Source of the DNA: Cystobacter fuscus DSM 2262
GTDB lineage: Bacteria; Myxococcota; Myxococcia; Myxococcales; Myxococcaceae
Assembly (NCBI RefSeq): GCF_000335475.2
Contig: NZ_ANAH02000021.1
Location: 1-64,000, forward strand
DNA length: 64,000 nt
Direction of reading: 5' to 3'
The notes beneath the pieces were generated by a model. The model was not told the DNA's origin. It did no database searches and worked only from the letters and a program-made list of their open reading frames with translations. Positions 18,287 through 25,410 of this stretch are shown here, piece after piece; the first letter of the stretch is position 1, and every line of letters starts with the position of its first letter. Made by a program: the position numbers and the translations under genes.

Positions 18287-18294
18287 GGCGGCCC

Positions 18295-18300
18295 TATATA
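18295..18300 (-). promoter_or_regulatory. Candidate -10 box of gshA
   Basis: TATATA on the minus strand ends 8 bases before the gshA ATG, which has no Shine-Dalgarno, so a very short or absent leader is suggested. No good -35 hexamer sits at 17 bases; ATGACA lies at 20 bases. In such a GC-rich background an isolated TATATA is notable. Confidence 0.3.
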
Positions 18301-18346
18301 ACGGTCGTTGACCCTGCCGCTGTCATTTGCGCATGGTCTCCCCCCC

Positions 18347-19147
18347 ATGAGTGCTTCTTCGCCGGTGCCCTCCTTCTCCGCCCGGTCCAACCCGGCGGAT
18401 TTCCTCCAGGGCCTCGCCCTGATTGGCCGGGCCACGGGGCTCATCTTCCGGACCCCTCGCCTGCTCGCCCTGTCCCTGCTCTGTGGGCTCGTCACCCTGG
18501 TGGCACTCGGAGGCCTCTTCGCCCTGCTCTGGGTGTATGCGCCCGATCTCCTGGGAATGGTGTGGACGAGACCCGAGCCCTGGTGGGGCCGTGTGCTCTG
18601 GGGGCTCGTCTTCGTGCTCCTGTTCCTCGTGCTGTTCGTCGTGGGGGCCAGCGTGGTGGTGCCCCTGGTGCTCGCGCCCCTGCAGGATCCGCTCTCCGAG
18701 CTCACCGAGGAGCGCTGCGGCCACTACAGCTCGCCACCCTTCCGGCTCGGCGCCTTCTTCCGGGGCCTGGTCCTCGGCGTGTCACACACCCTGGCGCGCA
18801 TCTTCTTCCTCCTGCTGGGCCTGGCCGTGCTCCTGCCGCTGCACCTGGTGCCAGGGGTGGGCAGCATCGCCTGGGCCGTGCTGGGCACGATCTGGACGAT
18901 GCTCTGGCTGGCGGGCGAGCACCTCGCCGCCCCCATGACCCGGCACCAGTACCCCTTTGACCAGGTGCGCCGGGTGCTGCGCCAGCGCTGGCCGCTCTGC
19001 CTGGGCTTTGGCGCCGGGGTCTACGTCCTGCTCTGGGTGCCGCTGCTCAACAACTTCTTCCTCCCCGTGGCGGTGGTTGGCGGCACGCTGCTCTACCGAG
19101 GGCTGCTCGCCGTGGGCAATGTCCCCCCTCCCCCCGACGGGAAATAA
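18347..19147 (+). CDS. EI24/CysZ-like membrane protein
   Basis: This 266-residue inner-membrane protein has about five or six spans: residues ~30-60, ~75-110, ~145-175, ~180-200 and ~225-255. The overall arrangement, with the LQDPLSELTEERCG loop after the second span, matches the EI24 domain family that includes the sulphate permease accessory CysZ. Sulphate transport is not supported by neighbours, although gshA, a consumer of cysteine, is divergent next to it. The ATG at 18347 was preferred over an upstream TTG at 18308. A C-rich stretch replaces a normal Shine-Dalgarno. Bases 19148-19372 downstream hold only a weak 7-bp hairpin at 19184-19202. Confidence 0.75.
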   Translation: MSASSPVPSFSARSNPADFLQGLALIGRATGLIFRTPRLLALSLLCGLVTLVALGGLFALLWVYAPDLLGMVWTRPEPWWGRVLWGLVFVLLFLVLFVVGASVVVPLVLAPLQDPLSELTEERCGHYSSPPFRLGAFFRGLVLGVSHTLARIFFLLLGLAVLLPLHLVPGVGSIAWAVLGTIWTMLWLAGEHLAAPMTRHQYPFDQVRRVLRQRWPLCLGFGAGVYVLLWVPLLNNFFLPVAVVGGTLLYRGLLAVGNVPPPPDGK

Positions 19148-19372
19148 TCCTCCCGGCCGGTTGTCACGGTCCCACGCCCCGGCGCGGGAAGGAGTTTCCC
19201 GCAGGTGGCGTTCTCCAACGTTGCACGTGGGCGCACGCTTGAAGCACCGGGGGTCCATGGTTAGGCTTGCCCGGCTGCTTCCGGCCTCCCTCTTTTTCCC
19301 CGATTCAAGTTCTCGATTTCATTGGGTTTTCACGCATCACCCCGAGGCTCACGGGCCTCACCTGGATGAACC

Positions 19373-22300
19373 ATGCCGCGATTCTTTCGCCGGATCACCG
19401 CCGTCGCCGTTCTGCTGGGCGCCTGGGCCCTCGTTGGCAATGACCGCGCCCCCCTGCCCCTGACCCTGGGGGCCGCGGAGGCCGGCCAGGCGGGCTCGGA
19501 TGCCGCCCGTGCCAATGGGGAGAAGACCGGTGCGCAGCAGCACGATCTCTCCTCGCTGCGCGTCTTCACCAAGGTCATCCTCTACGTGAAGGACAACTAC
19601 GTCGACCCCAAGCGCGTGCGGCCCAAGGAGATGATGATCTCCGCGCTGGAGTACGTGGAGAAGAGCGTGCCGGACGTGCTCGTGGACGGCAGCGCCGAGA
19701 CGGGCAAGCTCAACGTGAACGTCAACGGCAAGCTGCGCGAGTTCGACCTGAGCCACGTGGACTCGCTCTGGAAGATGTCCTTCACGCTCAAGGACGTCTT
19801 CGACTTCATCAACAAGAACATGCGTCCCATGGAGGACACGCGCGACATCGAGTACGCGGCCGTCAACGGGATGCTCTCCACGTTGGATCCGCACTCGGTG
19901 CTCCTGCGCCCCGAGGTGTACCGGGAGATGAAGCTGTCCACCAAGGGTGAGTTCGGTGGCCTGGGCTTCGTCATCCAGATGCGCGAGGGCAACCTCACCG
20001 TGGTCAAGGTGCTGCCCAAGACGCCGGCGCACCGCGCGGGCATCCTCAAGGACGATCAGATCAAGAAGATTGGCGAGGAGTCCACGGTCAACATGGACCT
20101 CAACGAGGCCGTGTCCAAGCTGCGCGGCCCCGTGGACAGCCGCATCACCATCACCGTGGAGCGCAAGGGCTGGGAGAAGCCGCGCGCCATGACGCTCGCG
20201 CGCGGGATGATCTCCATCGACAGCGTGCAGCACAAGCTCTTGGCCGGCAACGTGGGCTACGTGCGGCTGAAGAACTTCCAGGGCAACACCACGCGCGACC
20301 TGCAGTCGGCGCTCTCGGAGATGCGCAAGCAGACCGAGGCCAAGGGCGGGCTCAAGGGCGTGGTGCTCGACCTGCGCGGCAACCCGGGCGGTCTGCTCGA
20401 GCAGGCCATCCAGGTGTCCGACACCTTCGTGTCCAACGGCACCATCGTCTCCACGGTGGGCCTGTCGGACAAGCTGCGCGAGGAGAAGAAGGCGCACGCG
20501 GACGAGGGCGAGGAGGCCTATCCGGTGGCGGTGCTGGTCAACGCGGGCAGCGCCTCGGCCTCGGAGATCGTCGCCGGCGCGCTCAAGAACCTCAATCGCG
20601 CGGTCATCATCGGCCGCCAGACGTTCGGCAAGGGCAGCGTGCAGGTGCTCTATGACTTCCCGGACGACAGCGCGCTCAAGCTCACCATCGCCAAGTACCT
20701 CACCCCCGGGGACGTCTCCATCCAGGAGGTGGGTATTGTTCCGGACATCGAGCTCGTCCCCTCCGCCGTCACCGACGAGCGCGTGGTGGTGTTCGCCCCC
20801 CGCAAGACGATTGGCGAGGCGGACCTGGACCAGCACTTCGGCAACCCCAACTCGGAGTCGGTGGCCAAGAAGCGCGAGGACGTGCTCGGCCGCGAGAAGC
20901 CGCTCGAGACGGTGAAGTACCTCAAGGTGGACCAGAAGCAGCTGCAGGCCATCGCCAAGAAGCAGGAGGACGCGGCCAAGAACCCCGAGGGCGCCAAGGA
21001 GGACCCCAAGGCGCACGCGGGCAGCCACCTCCTGGACGTGGACTCGGTGGGCTCGAGCGAGGAGCTGGATGACCAGCTCGACGCGGAGAGCCAGGACGAG
21101 GTGAAGGAGGACTTCGAGGTGCAGTTCGCCCGCGACTACGTGCTCCAGGTGCCCTTCACCGACCGCAAGCAGATGCTGCAGAAGGGCAAAGGCTACGTGG
21201 AGAAGAAGATCGCCGAGGAGGCGCAGCGCATCAGCTCGGCCATCGCCGCCCTGGGCGTGGACTGGAGCGCCGGCCCGACGCCCAAGGACGTGAAGCTCGC
21301 CACCTCCTTCAGCCCCACCGCGGACCAGAAGATCACCGCGGGCGAGACGTTCGACATGGCCTTCACGGCGGAGAACAAGGGCAGCGAGCCCCTCAAGCGC
21401 GTGCGCGCCTGGACCGAGAGCGACAACTACTACCTCGACCGCCGCGAGTTCCTCATCGGCAGCCTCGCCCCCGGGGAGAAGAAGACCTGGAAGGTGAAGG
21501 TGCGCCTGCCCAAGGATCTCACCTCGCGCCGCGATGACGTGACGGTGAAGGTGCTCGACGACAACGGCACGCTGCCCACCAACCTGGTGAGCGAGCTGAG
21601 CTTCGTGGAGCTGCCGCGCCCCGCCTTCGCCTTCAACTGGCAGGTGGTGGATGACTGCGACACGTGCAACCGCGATGGCGTCGCCCAGCGCGGCGAGGAC
21701 ATCAGCGTCCTGCTCGACGTGACGAACACCGGCAAGGGCAAGGCGCTCGACTCGTTCGCGCAGATCAAGAACGTGGGCGAGCCGAACATCTTCATCGAGA
21801 AGGGCCGCTTCAAACTGGGCGAGCTGGCCCCGGGCGAGACGAAGACGGCGCGCTTCCAGCTCGCGGTGAAGAAGCCCCTCAAGGACGACCACTTCCAGCT
21901 CAAGCTGGCCATCCTCGACGAGCCGCTCGAGGAGCTGGCCATGGAGAAGCTGGAGCTGCCGGTGACGGACGCCCCGGCCCTCAAGTTCGACGCGAAGAAG
22001 GGCTCGGTGAAGGTGGCGGACAAGGCGGAGCTGCTGGCCGAGCCTCGCGCGGACGCCACCGTGGTGGGCCGGCTGCCCAAGGCGGCCACGCTGGCCGTGG
22101 AGGCGGCGACCAAGGGCTTCTACCGGGTGGCGCTCGACAAGGAGCGCTTCGCCTTCGTGCGCGCCCAGGATGCCCGCGAGACGTCGGCCAAGGCCGGCCC
22201 CACGCCCGAGTTCGCGCACCTGTCGCGCCGCTCGCCGCCGGAAATCAAGCTCGACCTGGACCCGAGCCAGGGCGGACTGGTGGCCACGGGCGACAAGTAC

Positions 22301-22585
22301 ACCTTGAGCGGTGAAGTGAGTGACGCGCAGGGGCTGTTGGACATGTACGTCCTGGTGAACGACCAGAAGGTCTACTTCCAGGGAGCGGACACCAACGCCA
22401 AGGCGGGCACGCCGCACCGGATCAAGTTCTCCACCGAGTTCACCCTCAAGGAGGGCAACAACAGCGTCCTGGTGGTGGCGCGCGAGAGCTCCGACTTCGC
22501 CAGCCGCCGCGCGGTGCTCATCCGCCGCCGTGCGGCCGAGGTGGCCCAGAAGCTCGCGCCTCCGGGCACGGCCGCCAAGCAGTAG
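19373..22585 (+). CDS. ctpA: S41 C-terminal processing protease with long C-terminal extension
   Basis: This 1070-residue protein is about twice the usual Ctp length. It has an N-terminal signal or anchor, a helical region, a PDZ domain (GEFGGLGFVIQMREG, ~190-270) and an S41 core with S395 in NAGSASASE and K420 in TFGKGS; their spacing of 25 equals the S372/K397 pair of the algal D1 processing protease. The N-terminal module DPHSVLL is typical. After ~residue 500 come an acidic/charged linker, two CARDB-like beta-sandwiches (ENKGSEPLKRV, TNTGKGKALDSF), an SH3b-like domain (LLAEPRADATVVGRLP) and a final Ig-like domain. A periplasmic protease with wall- or protein-binding modules is inferred. 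A clear terminator follows. Confidence 0.92.
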   Translation: MPRFFRRITAVAVLLGAWALVGNDRAPLPLTLGAAEAGQAGSDAARANGEKTGAQQHDLSSLRVFTKVILYVKDNYVDPKRVRPKEMMISALEYVEKSVPDVLVDGSAETGKLNVNVNGKLREFDLSHVDSLWKMSFTLKDVFDFINKNMRPMEDTRDIEYAAVNGMLSTLDPHSVLLRPEVYREMKLSTKGEFGGLGFVIQMREGNLTVVKVLPKTPAHRAGILKDDQIKKIGEESTVNMDLNEAVSKLRGPVDSRITITVERKGWEKPRAMTLARGMISIDSVQHKLLAGNVGYVRLKNFQGNTTRDLQSALSEMRKQTEAKGGLKGVVLDLRGNPGGLLEQAIQVSDTFVSNGTIVSTVGLSDKLREEKKAHADEGEEAYPVAVLVNAGSASASEIVAGALKNLNRAVIIGRQTFGKGSVQVLYDFPDDSALKLTIAKYLTPGDVSIQEVGIVPDIELVPSAVTDERVVVFAPRKTIGEADLDQHFGNPNSESVAKKREDVLGREKPLETVKYLKVDQKQLQAIAKKQEDAAKNPEGAKEDPKAHAGSHLLDVDSVGSSEELDDQLDAESQDEVKEDFEVQFARDYVLQVPFTDRKQMLQKGKGYVEKKIAEEAQRISSAIAALGVDWSAGPTPKDVKLATSFSPTADQKITAGETFDMAFTAENKGSEPLKRVRAWTESDNYYLDRREFLIGSLAPGEKKTWKVKVRLPKDLTSRRDDVTVKVLDDNGTLPTNLVSELSFVELPRPAFAFNWQVVDDCDTCNRDGVAQRGEDISVLLDVTNTGKGKALDSFAQIKNVGEPNIFIEKGRFKLGELAPGETKTARFQLAVKKPLKDDHFQLKLAILDEPLEELAMEKLELPVTDAPALKFDAKKGSVKVADKAELLAEPRADATVVGRLPKAATLAVEAATKGFYRVALDKERFAFVRAQDARETSAKAGPTPEFAHLSRRSPPEIKLDLDPSQGGLVATGDKYTLSGEVSDAQGLLDMYVLVNDQKVYFQGADTNAKAGTPHRIKFSTEFTLKEGNNSVLVVARESSDFASRRAVLIRRRAAEVAQKLAPPGTAAKQ

Positions 22586-22604
22586 GCCAGCTGTTCGCTG
22601 TCTC

Positions 22605-22657
22605 CGGGCGGCTTTCGGCGGAGTCCACGGACTCCGCGGGAAGCCGCCCGTTTTATT
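22605..22657 (+). terminator. Rho-independent terminator after ctpA
   Basis: A perfect 10-bp stem pairs CGGGCGGCTT (22605-22614) with AAGCCGCCCG (22641-22650). An inner 8-bp palindromic arm lies at 22619-22636, and TTTTATT follows immediately. Confidence 0.85.
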
Positions 22658-22739
22658 GACGCTCCACTCTGGTGCACGCTAGCGTCGCCCCCGTTTGGCG
22701 CCGTCGGCCAGCACGTGCGCCTGGGAGGCGGTTCTGAGG

Positions 22740-23615
22740 ATGCGGACGTTCAGCCGGTGGATGGCTCTCGCGGTGCTGGTGGGCGGTCCCGCCGCGTACG
22801 CGGCGGATCGCAACGACATCGAGCTGTCGAAGCTCGGCAAGCCCGGCGAAAACTCCGCCAGGACGGGCTTCAGTACAGACTCCGACTTTCGCGCCTTCGC
22901 GCGCACGCTGGGCGCGATGATGACCGCGACCAACCTGACGCCGCCGGAGACGCTCGGGCACGCGGGCTTCGCCGTGGGCATGGAGTTGGGCGTCGTCGGC
23001 ATGCCCGATGAGGTGAAGCTGCCGATGGTGAGAGCGCTGGAGGGCCCGGCCCTGGTGCCCTCCATCCACGTGCGCAAGGGCCTGCCCTTCTCCATCGACG
23101 TGGGCGCGCGCGTGGGCTGGCTCGACCGCAGCAACCTGTTCGCCGCCACCGGCGAGGTGAAGTGGGCCGTCAACGAGGGCTTCATCCCGTGGCTGCCGGA
23201 CATCGGCCTGCGCGCGCACGTGACGCACCTGCTCAACACGCGCGACTTCCACCTGACCGCGGGCGGTCTGGACGTGAACGTGGGCAAGCAGTTCCCGCTC
23301 GGCGGCATGATCAGCCTCACCCCCTACGGTGGCATCGACTTCGTGGGCGTGGCCGCCAAGTCGGAGCTGCTCGGCTTCACGCCGAGCGGTGCGACGGGGC
23401 CGCTGACGGTCGCCGCCTACGAGCCGGTGAACGGCTGGGACAACATCAACACCCGCTTCTACGCCGGCGGACGCTTCATCGGCGGCGCGCTGCAGCTTGG
23501 CGCCGAGGTGTCACTGAGCAGCCAGGGCACCATTCAATCCATCGAGGGTGGCCCGAACAACCGCGCCCTGGCCCCCGTGTTCGCCTTCAGCACCACGCTC
23601 GGCTTGGACTTCTAG
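22740..23615 (+). CDS. Probable outer-membrane protein
   Basis: This 291-residue protein has a signal peptide (hydrophobic residues ~8-20, cleavage at AYAAD) and a body of alternating beta strands rich in Gly and aromatic residues, ending in LGLDF with a terminal Phe. Phrases such as FSIDVGARVGWLDRS and LTPYGGIDFVGVAA fit a beta-barrel. The ATG at 22740 follows TGAGG; longer in-frame reading starts within the intergenic region. No named family is recognised. It ends convergently with the glycerophosphodiesterase gene, the two sharing the four bases CTAG at 23612-23615 as their stops. Confidence 0.75.
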   Translation: MRTFSRWMALAVLVGGPAAYAADRNDIELSKLGKPGENSARTGFSTDSDFRAFARTLGAMMTATNLTPPETLGHAGFAVGMELGVVGMPDEVKLPMVRALEGPALVPSIHVRKGLPFSIDVGARVGWLDRSNLFAATGEVKWAVNEGFIPWLPDIGLRAHVTHLLNTRDFHLTAGGLDVNVGKQFPLGGMISLTPYGGIDFVGVAAKSELLGFTPSGATGPLTVAAYEPVNGWDNINTRFYAGGRFIGGALQLGAEVSLSSQGTIQSIEGGPNNRALAPVFAFSTTLGLDF

Positions 23616-24328
23616 CGCAGGGCCTCGCGCACGGCGCGCGGCCGGTTGGTGATGAGGTAGGAGACGCCCATCTCCTTCAGCTCGCGCGCGCGCCGGGCGT
23701 CATCCACCGTCCACACCGCCACGCGCAGCCCCCGCTCGCGCCACGCCTCCACGCGCTCCGGCGTGCACTGCTCGTGAAAGGGGTGCACCGAGTGCGACGA
23801 GACGAGCGGCACCAGGCCGTGGGCCTGCGGACCCCAGCGCTTGTCCGGATCGATGAGGAAGCCACGCCGCAGCGAGGGCGCGGCGGCGGCGGTCCGGAAG
23901 AGGCACACCGGATTGAAGCTGGAGATGATGACCCGCCCGGCCAGCCGCCGCTCCGTGACGAGCCGAGCCACCTTCACGGCGAGCCCTCCATCGTCGAAGT
24001 GGTCGCACTTGAGCTCGATGTTGACGAGGAAGTGCGCGGGCAGCGCGTCCAGCACCTCCTCCAGCAGGGGGATGCGCGCGGGGGCGAAGCCGAGCCGGCT
24101 TCCCACGTCCGCTCCCTGGAGCTTCCACCAGGACGTGGTGCGCACCTCCCACGGCAGGCCGGCGAGCCGCTCCAGGTGCTCGTCGTGGCACACCACCACC
24201 TCGCCCGAGCCACACACCATGGCGTCCAACTCCACGCCATCGGCCCCCTGGGTCACGGCTTGCTGGAAGGCGGCGAGGGTATTTTCCGGGGCATCGGCGC
24301 TGGCACCTCGGTGGGCGAGCAGGAGCAT
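23612..24328 (-). CDS. Glycerophosphodiester phosphodiesterase
   Basis: This 238-residue cytosolic enzyme hydrolyses glycerophosphodiesters to glycerol-3-phosphate and an alcohol. The GDPD signature is complete: H6 in AHRGAS, PENT, metal ligands E33 and D35 in GVELDAM, and catalytic H48 in CHDEHLER; IELK and VWTVDD occur further on. No signal peptide is present, so it belongs to the UgpQ-like cytosolic type. The ATG at 24328 gives the normal start right before the HRG motif. It diverges from the tatA-like gene (108 bases between starts) and shares its CTAG stop with the convergent outer-membrane protein gene. Confidence 0.93.
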   Translation of the reverse strand: MLLLAHRGASADAPENTLAAFQQAVTQGADGVELDAMVCGSGEVVVCHDEHLERLAGLPWEVRTTSWWKLQGADVGSRLGFAPARIPLLEEVLDALPAHFLVNIELKCDHFDDGGLAVKVARLVTERRLAGRVIISSFNPVCLFRTAAAAPSLRRGFLIDPDKRWGPQAHGLVPLVSSHSVHPFHEQCTPERVEAWRERGLRVAVWTVDDARRARELKEMGVSYLITNRPRAVREALR

Positions 24329-24436
24329 GGCGCGGAGTGTGCGACAGCCCGGCCCGGGGCGCGAGCCCTCCGGTGGGGCGCCCGGACGCCGACACGTGGC
24401 TTGCCTCCCCCGGGGCATTGCTGCACTGTGCGCCTC

Positions 24437-24670
24437 ATGTTGGGACTGCGGCTCGGAGAACTGTTTTTCATCGGCTTCATCCTGGTGGTGGTGTTCTCCG
24501 CCGCGCGGATGGGCCAGCTCGGCAATGCCGTGGGCCGCTTCGTCTACTCCTTCAAGAAGGCCTCCAAGGGCGGAGACATGGTGGACGCCAAGCCCCTGCC
24601 CCGCAACAAGCGGGGCCAGGACGTGACGGACGCCGACTACCACCACGACTCCGGCCCCAAGCGCGGCTAG
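24437..24670 (+). CDS. tatA: TatA/TatE-like twin-arginine translocase subunit
   Basis: This small 77-residue protein has the TatA/Hcf106 layout: one N-terminal membrane helix (residues ~8-24), a hinge, then an amphipathic helix (MGQLGNAVGRFVYSFKKASKG) and a polar tail. TatA oligomers form the protein-conducting part of the pathway for folded, twin-arginine-bearing proteins. No tatB or tatC is next to it. The pirin at 6001-6963 carries a Tat-type signal and is a possible client. Its stop shares CTAG at 24667-24670 with the convergent gene. Confidence 0.85.
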   Translation: MLGLRLGELFFIGFILVVVFSAARMGQLGNAVGRFVYSFKKASKGGDMVDAKPLPRNKRGQDVTDADYHHDSGPKRG

Positions 24671-25410
24671 CCGCCCTTGAGCAGACGCGCCGCCTGCTCG
24701 CGCAGGGAGGCGTGCACGGAGGCATCCGCGGCGAGTTCCGCCAGGTCATTGCCGTTGAGCAGGGGGACGATCTTCACCCCCACCTCCGGCGGCAGGTAGG
24801 GATTGAAGACGAGCGCGCGGCGCACCGCGTGCCGCACGGACCAGCGCGTCGACTTCCAGATTTCCACCAGGGGCTCGGGCCGGGCGGGGCGGCGGGCCGC
24901 CATGCGCACCACGATCTCCTCGGTGAGCCGGGGGTTGAGCAGCGCGTTGCGGATGACGGCCGGGTTGCTCACCGCGGACAGCCGCGCGAGCACGTCTGGA
25001 TCCCTCGTGAGGCGGGCCTGCTGCTTGCTGTGGCCCAGCGACTGGGTGAAGGCCTTGGCATCCGCCCGGGCCGCCGCGCCCTCGTCGAACTCCTTGTGCG
25101 CGGGCGCCGTCTGGAAGAGGTCCGCCACGGACTCCAGGGACTGCACCTCGGCCATGCGGCGCAGCGAGTCCGCGTAGGGGATGCTCGCGGACTCCCTGCC
25201 GAGCGCCGCCACGAAGGAGGAGAGCACGCAGGTGGCGGGCTCCCAGCCCCCCCGGGCGAGTTGGATGACGTGGTGGATCAGCTCGTTGGCGTCGAGCGGA
25301 TCCATCCGGGCGATCTCCCGGGCGGCGGCCTTGCGGACGATCTCCCCCCCACCCCCGCCCAGGGCATGGAGCCTGCGGACAACGGCCTTGGCGTCCTCAC
25401 GGCTGGCCAT
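24667..25410 (-). CDS. Alpha-solenoid protein of unknown function
   Basis: This 247-residue soluble protein is mainly helical. Its C-terminal half repeats a solenoid pattern (RDPDVLARLSAVSNPAVIRNALLNPRL, then VLARALV-NPYLPPEVGVKIVPLL type units) reminiscent of leucine-rich-variant or DUF2336-like helical repeats. A run of five Gly (residues ~18-22) sits near the start. No enzymatic motif, signal or membrane span is seen. Its start overlaps the end of the zinc-ribbon gene by 14 bases on the same strand, so the two are probably one operon. It converges on tatA with a shared CTAG stop. Confidence 0.65.
   Translation of the reverse strand: MASREDAKAVVRRLHALGGGGGEIVRKAAAREIARMDPLDANELIHHVIQLARGGWEPATCVLSSFVAALGRESASIPYADSLRRMAEVQSLESVADLFQTAPAHKEFDEGAAARADAKAFTQSLGHSKQQARLTRDPDVLARLSAVSNPAVIRNALLNPRLTEEIVVRMAARRPARPEPLVEIWKSTRWSVRHAVRRALVFNPYLPPEVGVKIVPLLNGNDLAELAADASVHASLREQAARLLKGG

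Noticed and set aside
19184-19202. GCGGGAA/TTCCCGC hairpin after the EI24/CysZ-like gene
   Set aside because: It is a 7-bp stem with no U-tract. It may be a weak structure, but there is not enough to call it a terminator.
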